A stretch of DNA of 64,000 nt from Scilla litardierei (taxonomy: Eukaryota > Streptophyta > Magnoliopsida > Asparagales > Asparagaceae), in the NCBI GenBank assembly GCA_030789695.1, contig CM061142.1, forward strand, positions 567,849,281 to 567,913,280, read 5' to 3'. How positions within the stretch are numbered: position 1 is the first letter of the stretch; the number at the start of each line of letters is the position of its first letter. The notes beneath the pieces were generated by a model. It saw nothing but the letters and a program-made list of their open reading frames with translations, was not told where the DNA came from and searched no databases. The position numbers and the translations under genes were made by a program. Shown piece by piece: positions 12,089 through 23,266 of the stretch.

Positions 12089-12516
12089 TCACGCCAGGAT
12101 CTGATTCAGGCAAGCCTGAATATCGGGGAGCATGGCGACGCGGGACTGCACGGAACTGACCGTGGCAGAGAGAGCCCTAAAGTCACCTCTGAGTCCACTC
12201 ACAGCCCCCTCAAGAGCACGAAGGCTCTGAAGTAGAGCGTCAGGGGGTGGTGGAGCGGAGGGACGAACAGGTCTAGGCTGTGAAGGACGGGGCTGTCTGA
12301 CACGGGAAGCGTATAGGATGGGGCCAGCAGGGTAGCGTGGAAGGGGTGCTGTGCTCGGTAGTGGATGCCCAGCCTCAGTGTGAGGTTGAGACGCAGGCTG
12401 GGACGAGGAGGCAGCAGCAGCAGTGGTGGAAGACAAAATCGGCGACGAGGCAGCAAGAGAGGTCGGTGACACAGGTGTGGGGACAGACGTCACGACACTC
12501 TCGGATAGGACAGATG
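12089..12516 (-). pseudogene. Athila ORF1 (env-like), C-terminal fragment
   Basis: The last part of the C ORF1: a proline/serine/alanine-rich linker followed by a coiled-coil-like end (RALEGAVSGLRGDFRALSAT) and a stop at 12089-12091. It is separated from the rest of the gene (37500-38993) by SV1 and SV2. If both insertions and one copy of each TSD are set aside, the pieces (428 + 14 + 5 + 1494 bases) total 1941, a multiple of three, and the frame is continuous. See the N-terminal entry for function. Confidence 0.8.
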
Positions 12517-12746
12517 TGTAATGCCCTACCAGCTACTGCACAAGTACTAGAGGGGGGGTGAATAGTACTTTAAAATAATAAGGCGTATAATTCCAAATTA
12601 AATTGCACACAACTACCAAATCAATTTGCGGAAGCTTAAATTGAATGACAACAATGAAATTAACAATGCTAACAAACGATGTTAATGGGTTCGGATCCAC
12701 CCAAGTCTCCCCGACTTGTTCCCGGTGATCCTACGTCCCAACCACC

Positions 12747-12900
12747 CGGATCCCTTCCGGATACTTGAGTTAAAAACCCTAACTCAAGATTTCCACTATG
12801 AATATCTTGTGAAAAACCTTCACAAGATCAAATCATACATGCAATAGCAAACGTGAATCCCACAACCCGGGATCACAACCTTCTCTCACAACCGAGAGAA
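12747..12900 (-). other. Leader hairpin chain of SV1 (left LTR)
   Basis: Five hairpins in 154 bp: CCGGA/TCCGG (12747-12761), CTTGAGTTA/TAACTCAAG (12764-12788, 9-bp stem), ATCTTGTGA/TCACAAGAT (12804-12828, 9-bp stem), ATCCC/GGGAT (12857-12873), TTCTCTC/GAGAGAA (12881-12900). Four loops (plus strand) read AAAACCC, AAAACCT, ACAACCC, ACAACC; in the sense RNA they share GGUU. It lies downstream of the TATA box and is conserved in all four SV LTRs. Confidence 0.7.
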
Positions 12901-13257
12901 TCACAAAGCAATATTAAAAAGTTTAATATGAAATAAACAAGCTTACCACAAAATCCTATACCTTGAGTTTTTCTTACCCAATAGGTGGAATGAAGGATTT
13001 GAGGAAGATGAAGTTACCAAACCCTAGCACCAAGGAAATGAGCAGCAATGGGAGCCTAGGGATGATTTGGAAACTTGAATCAAGCAATAGCTTGAAGAGC
13101 TCACCAAGAACAAGCTTCTCTCTAGATCTAGAAATGAGAGAGAATGGGTTTCTTGTGAGGAAGAGAGCTTTAGATTTGAGGGAGAATAGCTATCTCTTTA
13201 GAACTCAATGAATCTCTTAATGGTAGCTCTTTTTAAGATAGAAATGACCTAGGTTCG

Positions 13258-13265
13258 TATTTATA
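13258..13265 (-). promoter_or_regulatory. TATA box of SV1 left LTR
   Basis: TATAAATA on the minus strand (CCCTATAAATACG), about 55 bp downstream of the palindrome array. Same at 24008-24015, 25785-25792 and 36495-36502 in the other SV LTRs. Confidence 0.75.
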
Positions 13266-13320
13266 GGGACCCATAAAAACAAGTTAGGTCATTCTCCAAC
13301 GGAAAGAAATCTGTGAGAAT

Positions 13321-13858
13321 TAGTCGGTCAAAGAACACTCACTGACCGACTAGTTCATCAACTAGTCGGTCAGCCAAACAACGTGGACCGACTAAGAGTA
13401 GATCTGAGAAGAAAGAGAATTTCAGACCTAGAAATCTAGTCGGTCCAAGAACACTTTCTGACCGACTAGTTTCACAACTAGTCGGTCATCCAATGAACGT
13501 AGACTGACTAAGAGGCAAAATAACTTAGTCTGAAGGCAAGTTGACTTAGTCGGTCCAAGAACAAAAGTTGACCGACTAGATTGTCAACTAGTCGGTCATC
13601 AAACGTTCTTAGACCGACTAACGGTAAACAGTAGCTTAGGAGAATTTTAGAGTGAACAGTAAGTCTCAACTAGTCGGTCAAAGAAGCATCACTGACCGAC
13701 TAGTTCACAAACTAGTCGGTCGGTGAGTCAACGTAGACCGACTAACTGTAAACAGTAAAGTCCAAGAAATTAAGGAATCAAACTAGTCGGTCCAAGAACA
13801 GTTGCCGACCGACTAGATCACCATCTAGTCGGTCAGTACTTGTTCTTGTACCAACTAA
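13321..13858 (-). promoter_or_regulatory. TAGTCGGTC / GACCGACTA inverted-repeat array (SV1 left LTR)
   Basis: Five units spaced about 115 bp. Each has the layout TAGTCGGTC - about 12 nt - GACCGACTAG - about 8 nt - CTAGTCGGTC - about 14 nt - GACCGACTAA. The middle pair forms a perfect 10-bp inverted repeat with an 8-nt spacer. Units are separated by sequences such as AACAGTAA. The words are constant and the spacers vary. It lies upstream of the TATA box. Confidence 0.85.
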
Positions 13859-14258
13859 CATGCACAACAAAGTCCGAATCGAAGCGCGACGCTTCGAGGA
13901 AGTTAGAATGAACTTGTGCAAGGATCCTAGAGCTACGAAATGAGCGTAATGAAGATAGAAACGTAAGATATACTCAAGGCTTAACATTCTATCAATCGAA
14001 ACTAAAAGACTATAAATAAAACCTTAATAAACGGTCTTTGAGAGCTTCGATTGAATCTTCATAACTTCCAAAGCGTTGCAGGAGCTTCAACGAAGCTTTA
14101 GTCATGAATATGAGCTTTGGAAAGTGTTGAGATGTCGCTTTGAATATTCTCGTGAAATTGGCGACGATCTCCAAAACTGCGCTCACAAATTGTTAGTTCA
14201 TGAATTATTTATGTTTGCTCATCATCAAAACCAAATCTGGGGAGTCCAATATTCAACA

Positions 14259-15228
14259 TTCTCCCCCTTTTTGGTGATGACAAACCAACATAAATAATAA
14301 TCAAAAATAGTAATTCAAATGAAAAATACTTACTCCCCCTGCATTGATGACACGTTAATTCCAAATTGAATATAAATGAATTGCATCAAGCAGACGAGTA
14401 AGATAAATAAAGTGAATTGATTTTTGAAATATCGGATTTTGAAAATCCTTATATATATCTTAACTCCCCCTGAATCTAACATATCAAACTAGATTCTTGG
14501 ATATTGAGTTAAATTTTCATTTGCGCTATTTATTATCATTATCTCTCCCCCTTTGGCATTATCCCAAAAATGGGGGGCATACAACGACAACAACTAGGAA
14601 ATGTAAAATCCAACATCGGGAGTCGTAGACAAAGACAATGGACCAACTTGACACCAAGGGAAAATTGTGGAAATCAAAACAAGGTGTGCCAAATTTTCCA
14701 TTATCAATAAAAATCAACGATAATCAAAATCATCAAAAATACCAAATGTTTATTCATTTCTTGAATAAAGAAACATACTCTTCAATATTCAATATTCTTG
14801 GTTAAATTTGTGCATGGAAAACAATTCTATACAGTTATAGAATTTAAATCTATTTAACCAAGTTTTTATGCGTCGAGCGACGAAATCACATTTCAAATGT
14901 CTGCAACGAATATTAAAATTTGCACGACGAATAAAAGACAAAGTGAACGATGATGAACATATATATATATATAGACAACATGAGTACATCCAAAAAGATA
15001 TCACATCGAATATATGAGGTACATCATATGAAGTGAGGCACATCATCTATATAAACAACAAAAAGTACATCATCATCATCAACATCGTCATATCATAAAA
15101 TCCAACACCGACTACCAGAAAGCACAAAAAAAAATACATCAAAGCATCTCTCAACCCCATCCTAACCCAAAACACTCTCACTAAAATATATCATCCAGAA
15201 TGCAGTGGAGAGTCCTCGGAACAGACGA
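14259..15228 (-). other. SV1 3' region with multiple polypurine tracts
   Basis: Non-coding. On the minus strand AAAAAGGGGGAGAA adjoins the LTR (14259-14275), and further G5-A tracts lie near 14332, 14463 and 14544. Repeated polypurine tracts are a known Sirevirus trait. A short TA run is at 14958-14972. Confidence 0.75.
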
Positions 15229-16883
15229 TCACGAGGAGGAGGCTGGATCTGCAGCGTTCGTGGGTCCAGTCGACGGAGTGGACTCAGGCTCTGCAGGGAG
15301 AAGAGGTGTCTCAACAGATGGAATCGTCGGGGCAGGAGTGGAGATCTCAGCAACAGGCTCAACAGCAGCATGAGTCTCGACAGAAGCAGCAGCAGCAGAT
15401 ACATGAGCAGGCTCGGAAACTGGGTCAGCAGCAGGCTCAGAAGGCTGAAGAGCTGCAGCAGATGGCTCTGGAACATCGGAAGAGGTGGCAACTCCAGGAG
15501 CAGAAGTGGAAGTACCAGCAGCAGCAGCAGTGGCCTCAGCGCCACGGGCAAAAGAAGTGACAAGCTCGTCAAGCTCCTCATCGTCCATCTCCTCGGCCTC
15601 AGACACCGAAGGAGGAAGCTCAATCCCCATCATACGAGCCATACGGCAGACTACCTCCTCAGTACGAGCCAAACGGGAGTCGTGCTGACGAAGTAGGCGT
15701 ACGACATCGTCCAATGTAGCAGGGGAAGACGAGGCTGCAGCAGCTGACGGAGTAGACTGAGATGCAGATGCGGTAGACCTCTGCACGTGACGAAGAGCCG
15801 CTAGAGATTTCTTCATGGCCGTCGCGTTCAGAGGCGTACCCAAAGGACGCTCATCGTCAGGAGGGAGAGGAACTCGAAAATGACGAAATACGAGGGTCAA
15901 CAAGCAGGGGTATGGAATGTGCGCAGACTTATTGGTCTTGCGTATACACTCGAAAGAATCCATCTTATCGAGTATCACGCGAGCCCAATTTATCTCGCAC
16001 CCCAAGAAAAGAGCGTATATGAGTTTCAAGAACGGCTGGGATGGGAGAGAAGAGGATCCATACTTAGGGAGGAGACACGACTTCAAAATCAGGTTAAGAA
16101 CCCACGCATTCGGCTTAAAAGATTTCGATGGAACACCAATGAATGCGGAGGGGATAACCTGGAAAATCTCAGAAAGAATAGACTGATCCAAGGAAGAAAT
16201 GTCGTCTACGGAAATGTCCGAGGGGAGGAGACCACACGACGCACAACCAAGAATCTCCCCCAAGATTTCTGCCGTGAGAACTATAGGAGTTCCCAAGACA
16301 GTCGTCTCAATGGAGTGGCTGGCATCGTACTGGCCTCGAACACGATTGGCATAGAACAATTTCACGAGGCGAGGGTACGGTTTGGGATTGGCCTTGGGGT
16401 CGTATCGGAGATAGTCTAGAAGGCCACTATAAGACAGAAGATCAGCAAGGCCGAGAAAATCAGAGAACTGAACGTAATGCTCCAACAGCAGTGGACAGTG
16501 TTCTATACGGTTGTACGCGGCGAGACACTGAGGGTCATCGCGGCACAACGATATGTCTACACCGCCAACTGGCATAGGAGCTTTACCCTTGGCCTTACAG
16601 GTCTTCGGAGGTGGGGTAGGTTCCCTAGTAGGCTCATCCTCAGGAATAAAATCAGTGTCGGAATCGGGAGGAGTAGCCGGAGTGTGAAGAATAGGCTTTT
16701 GGTCTTGGATTTGCGGGGTTTAACTATGGCAGTCCTAGGCTTCTTAGGAGGAGGTGAAGATGGAGAGCCTTGGGTTGACTTGGCACGACGCTTAGGCTTC
16801 GGGGGATTCCTAGGGTCCGAAGGTTGTTCTACGGTCATAGGAGAGGCCCCGGAAGAGGCGATCGGAATGCGAGTCTTAGCCAT
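15229..16883 (-). pseudogene. Sirevirus env-like ORF, frameshifted
   Basis: The third ORF of SV1, starting at ATG 16883 (MAKTRIPIASS) and ending at 15229. The N-terminal part is basic (KPKRRAKST, KPRKSKTK), like a nuclear localisation signal. The central part contains YANRVRGQY and a following LGTPIVLTAEILGEILG stretch, reminiscent of the putative plant transposon protein domain found in ORFs downstream of pol. Then come a coiled-coil segment (LLRQHDSRLARTEEVV), an acidic patch and a low-complexity tail. No clear signal peptide or membrane segment is seen, so envelope function is doubtful. A T-run at 16697-16700 has four T where SV2 has five, which breaks the frame. Role unknown. Confidence 0.75.
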
Positions 16884-17195
16884 AGCACTACGAGCACAAG
16901 CAATCGAAGATTAGGTCACTAACAACCTAGAGATCACAAGCTAACAACCCTAGAAATCAAGAAATTCGAAAATCACAAGCCCTAGGTTAGAAATTGAAAC
17001 CCTAGGATCTAGAGCTTGAAATCAAGGAGAGACAACCCTAGAATAGGAAATCGACCTAGGAGAGGGAGGAAGATACCTAGGAGGTGGAGTCGACGGCGGC
17101 GGACGGCGGAGATGGCCGGAGATATGGCCGGAGACGACGGAAGTTGAAAGGGCTCGAGAGGGGGTTTGTGGTTTTCGGGCTGGAGCAAAAGGGAA
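16884..17195 (-). other. Leader-like region before SV1 env-like ORF
   Basis: Between the internal palindrome array and the env-like ATG. On the minus strand it is pyrimidine-rich with CCTAGGTATCTTCC and repeated CTAGGGTT, resembling a plant 5' untranslated region. No convincing TATA box; a weak TTATACTC lies at about 17231-17238. Confidence 0.45.
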
Positions 17196-17580
17196 GACCG
17201 ACTAATAGAGAGATTAGTCGGATGAAGAATGAGTATAAGTCGGTCTGGAATCAAAAAGACGTAACAGCCCTAACATACTTAGTCGGTCACAGTTCAAGTA
17301 CTGACCGACTAGATTACGATCTAGTCGGTCGGTCAATGAGCTTGAACCGACTAAGTCGAAACAGTAGCTCAGAGTGATTTTTAGGGCTAGATTTAGTCGG
17401 TCGCAGTATACTTACTGACCGACTAGTTTTCAATCTAGTCGGTCGGAAAGTGTACTATGACCGACTAACGAAAGAAAATGATAGGAGATGGATATTTGCT
17501 TGATCTAGTCGGTCTGAGTTCATTTGCTGACCGACTAGATGAGCATCTAGTCGGTTGACAAGTGAACTGCAACCGACTAG
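17196..17580 (-). promoter_or_regulatory. Internal TAGTCGGTC / GACCGACTA array of SV1
   Basis: The same words as in the LTR array, in about three units plus flanking halves, placed between the pol stop and the env-like ORF. Spacers are unrelated to those in the LTR. The position upstream of the env-like ORF suggests a second regulatory region for that ORF. Confidence 0.75.
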
Positions 17581-17825
17581 AAGAGTCCAAAAATTGAAAT
17601 TTGATTTCTCTTCACAAACCACTTGGATGAAACATCCTAACTCACTCATTAGTCATCTAAATTACCCCATAAAACGTCGAAATCTTAAATACGACATTGA
17701 AATACGAATTCGAGCAATAAATTCGAATAAATCACATAAAATTCCCAAAAATTCAATTAATCTAGCATGAATGAAATATCACGAAATATATTAGCATGCA
17801 AGATGATTGAATTGAAATATGAATC

Positions 17826-20800
17826 CTATATTTCGGATTCACCCATAATCCCCAATTCTCGACGCAACCGCACAAAGGAGTCCTCCTTTAGGGGTTTCGT
17901 GAAAATATCGGCGATTTGCTTTTGGGTTTCAACGTACACTAAAATGATGTCCTTTTTAGCAACATGATCATCTAAGAAATGGTGTCGGACATCTATGTGT
18001 TTCGATCGGGAATGGTGCACCGGATTCTTTGAAAGACAAATAGCACTTTGGTTATCCACCATGATAGGGCTAGTATCACAATGAATACCAAAATCCTTCA
18101 ATGTGTGTCTCATCCAAAGAACCTGGGCACAAGCGGCACCGGCGGCAATATATTCCGCCTCGGTGGTTGAAAGTGATACCGAATTTTGCTTCTTGGAAAA
18201 CCAAGAGACAAGAGAATTTCCTAGAAAATGGCAAGTGCCACTAGTACTTTTCCTGTCGGATTTGCATCCCGCATAATCAGCGTCACTATATGAGACTAAC
18301 TCATATGTGCTAGATCTCGGATAAAGTAATCCAAAATCTAATGTGTAACTTAGATAGCGAAAAATACGCTTTACCGCTACTAAGTGAGACTCCTTAGGTT
18401 GAGACTGATAACGAGCACAAATACATACGGTAAACATAATATCGGGCCTACTTGCGGTAAGATAAAGCAAACTACCTATCAAACCTCGATATAGACGAAT
18501 GTCTACATCCTTACCGCCCGTATCCTTGTCAAGATGCGTAGTCGTGCTCATTGGAGTCTTTTTCCCGGAGGCATTCTCCATTCCAAATCGCTTTAGCAAC
18601 TCCACCGTATACTTCGTTTGGTGGATGAAGATTGCATCGTTCATTTGGCGAATTTGGAGACCTAAGAAATATTTGAGTTCGCCCATGTGGCTCATCTCAA
18701 ATTGTTCCTTCATCACATTAGAAAACTCTTCGCAAAGAGCGAAGTTAGTAGCACCGAAAATGATATCATCAACATAAATTTGAACTAATAAAATATCATT
18801 ATTCGCATGCTTAATAAAAAGTGTTGAATCGGCTTCGCCCATTTTAAAATTCAAATCCAAAAGAAAATTCTTTAGGCGATCATACCAAGCTCGAGGAGCT
18901 TGTCTCAAACCATAAAGAGCTTTCTTTAGTTTAAAAACGTGATTTGGAAATTTTTCATTTACGAAGCCCGGAGGTTGAGAAACGTAAACTTCCTCAACGA
19001 CATCTCCGTTTAAAAATTCACTTTTAACATCCATTTGAAATAATTTAAAATTCTTATGGCATGCAAAAGACAAAAGTAATCTAATTGATTCTAATCTAGC
19101 TACCGGAGCGAAAGATTCTTCAAAATCGATACCTTCCTCTTGACGATAGCCTTGAGCTACTAACCGAGCTTTGGTCCGGACGACGACTTGGTTTTCGTCG
19201 GTTTTGTTCTTGAAGATCCACTTTGTCCCTATGACGGTGTGGTTCTTCGATGGCAATGGAACAAGCTCCCAAACTTCATTCCTCTCGAATTGAATGAGCT
19301 CCTCCTCCATGGCTAAGATCCAAAAGCTATCTTCGCATGCTTCATTAATATTCTTTGGCTCTATCGATGAGGCAAAGGCACAATTTGCGAAGTGGTGAAC
19401 TTGCGATCTCGTCTTGACACTATCATAGATATTGCCAATGACTTGCTCATGGGGATGGTCACGAACCGAATGAAGCCGTTTGGGAATACCTTGATCACTA
19501 GGAACATTCTCAACAACTTCATTAGTTGGGTTAGTCTCAATATAACCAATAGAATCATTAGACTTAGAATTATCAAACGAATCACATAAAACATCCATAG
19601 AATCATTATCATTTGAAATTCTAGTTGGAACAAATCCTTCATTAAATGAGACATGAAGCGATTCCTCGATCATTGAGGTTCGTTTGTTGAATATCCGGTA
19701 GGCTTTGCTACGCGTAGAATATCCAACAAAAATCCCCTCATCGGATCTTGGATCGAATTTGTCCAAACTACCATATGTGTTCTTAATAAAGCATTTCGAA
19801 CCAAAAACACGAAAATGTTTAACTTGAGGCAACCTACCAAACAACAATTCATAACAAGTTTGTTTAGTGCCGGGCCTCAAAAGTATTCTATTAAACACAT
19901 AGCAAGCGGTGTGTACCGCTTCCGCCCAAAATTGATGGCCAAGTTGGCTATCATCAAGCATAGTGCGAGCACACTCCACTAGCGTCCTATTCTTTCTCTC
20001 AACTACACCATTTTGAGGAGGTGCACGAGGGAAAGAGAAGGTGTGAGTAATACCAACTTCATCACAAAATGTCTCAAAAGACTCATTCTCAAATTCACCT
20101 CCATGATCACTACGAATAGTGACAATGGTGGTTCCTAAGAGATTTTGTACTTTCTTAACAAAAATTGTGAAGTTTTCAAAAGCTTCATTTTTATTACACA
20201 ATGAAAATACCCAAGTAAATCTTGAATAGTCATCTACGATGACAAGTCCATACCTTGCATTTCCTAAGGAAGCTACTCTAGTTGGCCCAAATAAATCTAG
20301 ATGTAATAGCTCTAGTGGCCTTTTAGTAGAGATGCTTTTCTTAGGTTTAAATGAAGATTTAGGAAGCTTGCCGCGTTGACAACAATCACAAAAACTTTTC
20401 TTTTCAAAAACAAGCTTCGGAAAACCTTTAATAGAATTCAATTTTGAAAGCTTATATAGTGTTCCAAAGTTCACATGTCCAAAGCGTCGATGCCATAAGT
20501 GTTGTTCACTTGTGTTGGCAACGAGACATTGTTCATATGACTTAGGAAGATCCAAAATATAAATGTCTTTACGACGAGTTCCGGAAAATAATAATTTTTC
20601 ATTATCCTTTCTTAAAATATGACACAATCCTTTCGCAAAGCTAACTTTGTAACCTTTGTCACAAAGTTGACTTATTGAAATAAGATTATGATTTAAACCA
20701 CTAACAAGATAAACATCACTAATTAATGGTTTAGAAGGGTTACCGACTTTACCTACACCTATGATGGTTCCGCTCTCGTTGCCTCCAAATACGACGCGGT

Positions 20801-20942
20801 TTCCATTCGCAATGGGAACCACTCCGGAGAGCAAACGAGTGTCACCCGTCATGTGTTTGGAGCACCCGCTATCGAGTATCCAATTCCCTTTGGAGCTAAA
20901 TTTAAATTTGATGCTCCTTTTCTTTTTCTTTTCCTTGAGTAC
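17826..20942 (-). CDS. pol: Sirevirus Pol polyprotein (protease, integrase, RT, RNase H)
   Basis: The open frame runs from codon 20942, after a TAG at 20943-20945, to the TAG at 17826-17828; the first ATG is at 20852. The protease signature DSGCSKHM lies just before that ATG, so starting there would lose the catalytic Asp. Numbered from the ATG: zinc-binding HLWHRRFGH...CQRGKLPK (about 118-165), integrase core with [15 protein letters not shown] and VVERKNRTL (about 185-300), RT with TKWIFKNK and YVDDIIFG (about 535-715), RNase H with [16 protein letters not shown] and DNQSAICL (about 860-970). It copies and integrates the element. The RT motif DVKSAFLNG reads DVKSEFLNG here. Gag ends 54 bases upstream in another frame. 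Confidence 0.92.
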   Translation of the reverse strand, partial: VLKEKKKKRSIKFKFSSKGNWILDSGCSKHMTGDTRLLSGVVPIANGNRVVFGGNESGTIIGVGKVGNPSKPLISDVYLVSGLNHNLISISQLCDKGYKVSFAKGLCHILRKDNEKLLFSGTRRKDIYILDLPKSYEQCLVANTSEQHLWHRRFGHVNFGTLYKLSKLNSIKGFPKLVFEKKSFCDCCQRGKLPKSSFKPKKSISTKRPLELLHLDLFGPTRVASLGNARYGLVIVDDYSRFTWVFSLCNKNEAFENFTIFVKKVQNLLGTTIVTIRSDHGGEFENESFETFCDEVGITHTFSFPRAPPQNGVVERKNRTLVECARTMLDDSQLGHQFWAEAVHTACYVFNRILLRPGTKQTCYELLFGRLPQVKHFRVFGSKCFIKNTYGSLDKFDPRSDEGIFVGYSTRSKAYRIFNKRTSMIEESLHVSFNEGFVPTRISNDNDSMDVLCDSFDNSKSNDSIGYIETNPTNEVVENVPSDQGIPKRLHSVRDHPHEQVIGNIYDSVKTRSQVHHFANCAFASSIEPKNINEACEDSFWILAMEEELIQFERNEVWELVPLPSKNHTVIGTKWIFKNKTDENQVVVRTKARLVAQGYRQEEGIDFEESFAPVARLESIRLLLSFACHKNFKLFQMDVKSEFLNGDVVEEVYVSQPPGFVNEKFPNHVFKLKKALYGLRQAPRAWYDRLKNFLLDLNFKMGEADSTLFIKHANNDILLVQIYVDDIIFGATNFALCEEFSNVMKEQFEMSHMGELKYFLGLQIRQMNDAIFIHQTKYTVELLKRFGMENASGKKTPMSTTTHLDKDTGGKDVDIRLYRGLIGSLLYLTASRPDIMFTVCICARYQSQPKESHLVAVKRIFRYLSYTLDFGLLYPRSSTYELVSYSDADYAGCKSDRKSTSGTCHFLGNSLVSWFSKKQNSVSLSTTEAEYIAAGAACAQVLWMRHTLKDFGIHCDTSPIMVDNQSAICLSKNPVHHSRSKHIDVRHHFLDDHVAKKDIILVYVETQKQIADIFTKPLKEDSFVRLRRELGIMGESEI

Positions 20943-20995
20943 CTAAAGATAGACACTTTCATATCATGGTACCCAAGGTCATTGGATCCAAGGGA

Positions 20996-23239
20996 TTAGA
21001 CCTTTGGAAGCCAAGTCCAAGTGGACTTAGACTTCCCCACATAATTCTTACTATGCACAACATCCGAAAAATAAGCATTCATGTACATTTGTTTTTCGTC
21101 CATGCTTGTGTCCTTTGGGCTCCAAATAGTGAATATTTTGGGAGCCATCATCCTATTGGGTGCATGCATGCTACGTTGATTTCTACGTGATGCATGTTGT
21201 GGATAGGCATACGGGACATGATGGAATGGTGCACGACGAGAATTATTCATATGATGAGGTGGGTGTACATATGCATGTGTGGGAACACGTGCGTGAGGGT
21301 GTCTCACTTGGTGTGCACGTGCCCGAGAATGTGTTGCAAAAAAATCATCATATGTGTGAGATGGTGGAGTAGGACGTGTGTTCCTACGTGGCATGGTATT
21401 TGTGTACATATAAGCATGACCCTTCTTTGGAGGTCCACCCATAGTGGGTTTCTTTCCGAAAGAGGGTGTGGACGAGGTGGAAGCACCATTGGTAGATGAA
21501 CTACCAATAGAGTGTTTGCTACCACTCGTAGAGTCACCGGAAGTTGGCCTAACAAAGGTAGTGGCCGCTTTGGATGGACATCCTATCGTATACCCCAAAC
21601 CAATGTGGTGATTGGCCGGAAGTAAGTCACTTAGGATTTTATCCAAATGGTCCTTACCTTTATTGAATCTATTGATTCGGCCTAATGTGTTCTCATAATT
21701 CTCTTTGAGAGAACGCATTGAAGTATCTAAAGTGGATACTTGCGATGTGAGCACATAAACACGAGATTTAAGATTCTCGTTCTCAATACTCAAAGTTGAG
21801 TTTTGAGAAGTTAAATCCGCTATCTTATGTTCTTCCGCATCCTCAATGCTAACATGTTCGAGTTTAGATTTGAGATTCACAATCTCATTTCTTAACTCTT
21901 CAACAACGGTGTCGTTGTTGGTGATGATATTCTTAGGCGATGTTTGAATGCTAGCTAGGTCATCTTTTACCTTAGTATATCTATTTACTAACTTAGTGTA
22001 TTTTGACCAAAGTTGAGAGTTAGCATTTCTAAGATCATCCATCGTTACCTCATCGCTTTCGTCATTACTATCATCGGAAGAGGAGGATCCTTGATCGTTC
22101 TCCTCTCTTGCCATGAAGCACATATGTGCTTGCTCCACTTTCTCATCATCCGACTCTCCGCTTGAGGAATCCTCGGAGTCGGTGAATGTTGCTCCGACAA
22201 GTCCTTTCTTGTACCCCTTTTTGTATTTCTTGGACTTATCGAATTTTGGCGCCTTCCACTTCTCCTTTTGTTTGTTGAGAGGACACTCCGCTTTCATGTG
22301 TCCTGGCTTATTGCACTTGAAACACAAAGGAGAGGAAGAGGCGTTAGAAGAACCAAATTTACCTTTGGTCTTGAAGTTACCTTTCCGGAAGAAACGGTTG
22401 AACTTCTTGGCCATGAGTGCCATGGACTCCAAGTCCAATTCGTTTTCCGATTCTTCATCATCGGAAGATGTGGATGAAGCCGCCTTGAATGCAATCGCCT
22501 TTTTCTTAGGCGCATCTAGGTTCAGATATGACTTCATCTTTTCTTGTAGCTTCACCTTGCTATCTTTGCGTACCTCGTATGACATCAAAGTACCCATTAG
22601 TTGAACTACGGTATATTTGTTCATGTCATTACCTTCCTCGATGGCGAAGGTACGTTTTTCCCAAGAAGAGGGAAGTCCTTCAATAAGCTTTAAGCACTTC
22701 TCCTTTTGAGTGTAGATCTTGCCGAGGGCCTCTAACTCGTTTATTATGTCAACGAAGCGAGCGTAATATTCTTTCATCTTCTCGCCCTGTTGCATATGAA
22801 ACATTTCGTAATCTTTGGTTACGACAACGAGTTTAGAGTCTCTTACCCGACTCGTCCCTTCATGTAGTATGAGGAGAGAGTTCCAAATTTGATATGCACT
22901 CTTACATGTGCATATCTTATTGAAGTCCTCGGGCTCCAATGCGCATTGCAAGGCGTTCATTGCCTTGGCATTGCTTACCTCCGCGGCGACCTCCGCGGTA
23001 GTCCATTTCTCAAAATCTTCTTCTTCGGGCTCGATGTACTCCTTCATTGTAGTCCTCCATAAAGATGCACTTCGGAGGAAGGTTTCCATCCGACATTTCC
23101 AGTACCCGTAATTGGTACCGTTGAAGAATGGAGGCCTTGTAGAGGAATGTCCTTCCATCACCGATGACGCTCCTTCACGGTTCCTGAAGGTGTCGTAGTT
23201 GGAAGGTGGAGGCACGGTCTTGTTGTCGTTGGCAGACAT
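20996..23239 (-). CDS. gag: Sirevirus Gag
   Basis: 747 codons, ATG at 23239 just 14 bases after the primer-binding site, ending ...TWTWLPKV. The N-terminal half is the copia Gag capsid region (UBN2-type; RPPFFNGTNYGYWKCRME near residue 36, YYARFVDIINELEAL near 165). A CCHC zinc knuckle (CFKCNKPGHMKAEC) lies near residue 310. An acidic serine-rich segment and coiled coil follow, and the C-terminal 150 residues are rich in His, Arg, Pro and Tyr. It would form the cytoplasmic particle and bind RNA. The frame is intact. It is long for a copia Gag, as expected for Sireviruses. Confidence 0.92.
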   Translation of the reverse strand: MSANDNKTVPPPSNYDTFRNREGASSVMEGHSSTRPPFFNGTNYGYWKCRMETFLRSASLWRTTMKEYIEPEEEDFEKWTTAEVAAEVSNAKAMNALQCALEPEDFNKICTCKSAYQIWNSLLILHEGTSRVRDSKLVVVTKDYEMFHMQQGEKMKEYYARFVDIINELEALGKIYTQKEKCLKLIEGLPSSWEKRTFAIEEGNDMNKYTVVQLMGTLMSYEVRKDSKVKLQEKMKSYLNLDAPKKKAIAFKAASSTSSDDEESENELDLESMALMAKKFNRFFRKGNFKTKGKFGSSNASSSPLCFKCNKPGHMKAECPLNKQKEKWKAPKFDKSKKYKKGYKKGLVGATFTDSEDSSSGESDDEKVEQAHMCFMAREENDQGSSSSDDSNDESDEVTMDDLRNANSQLWSKYTKLVNRYTKVKDDLASIQTSPKNIITNNDTVVEELRNEIVNLKSKLEHVSIEDAEEHKIADLTSQNSTLSIENENLKSRVYVLTSQVSTLDTSMRSLKENYENTLGRINRFNKGKDHLDKILSDLLPANHHIGLGYTIGCPSKAATTFVRPTSGDSTSGSKHSIGSSSTNGASTSSTPSFGKKPTMGGPPKKGHAYMYTNTMPRRNTRPTPPSHTYDDFFATHSRARAHQVRHPHARVPTHAYVHPPHHMNNSRRAPFHHVPYAYPQHASRRNQRSMHAPNRMMAPKIFTIWSPKDTSMDEKQMYMNAYFSDVVHSKNYVGKSKSTWTWLPKV

Positions 23240-23252
23240 AGCTGAGTATCTG

Positions 23253-23264
23253 GCTCCGATACCA
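23253..23264 (-). other. Primer-binding site of SV1
   Basis: TGGTATCGGAGC on the minus strand, complementary to the 3' end of initiator Met tRNA with one change from the usual TGGTATCAGAGC (SV2 has the usual form). Two bases separate it from the LTR. Confidence 0.9.
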
Positions 23265-23266
23265 AA

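Larger units (their letters stand above)
12517..14258 (-). repeat. Left (3') LTR of SV1
   Basis: TGTAATGCCCTACC...CCAATATTCAACA, 1742 bp. Minus-strand order: palindrome array (13858-13321), TATA box (13265-13258), hairpin chain (12900-12747). It pairs with 23267-25008. Confidence 0.95.

Noticed and set aside
12337..12561. Plus-strand frame spanning the ORF1/SV1 junction
   Set aside because: It crosses a clear insertion junction and is antisense to ORF1.
13321..13858. CRISPR-like array of regular repeats
   Set aside because: The palindromic words are 9-10 bp with alternating orientation and irregular spacers, sit inside LTRs of a plant retrotransposon, and have no cas genes nearby.
15205..15696. 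Plus-strand open frames rich in Ser/Arg/Gln opposite the env-like ORF
   Set aside because: Shadows of the minus-strand low-complexity coding region; no family resemblance.
15229..16883. A true viral envelope gene in the Sireviruses
   Set aside because: No signal peptide, transmembrane segment or cleavage site is visible; the basic N-terminus and plant-transposon-like domain fit a nuclear or particle protein better.
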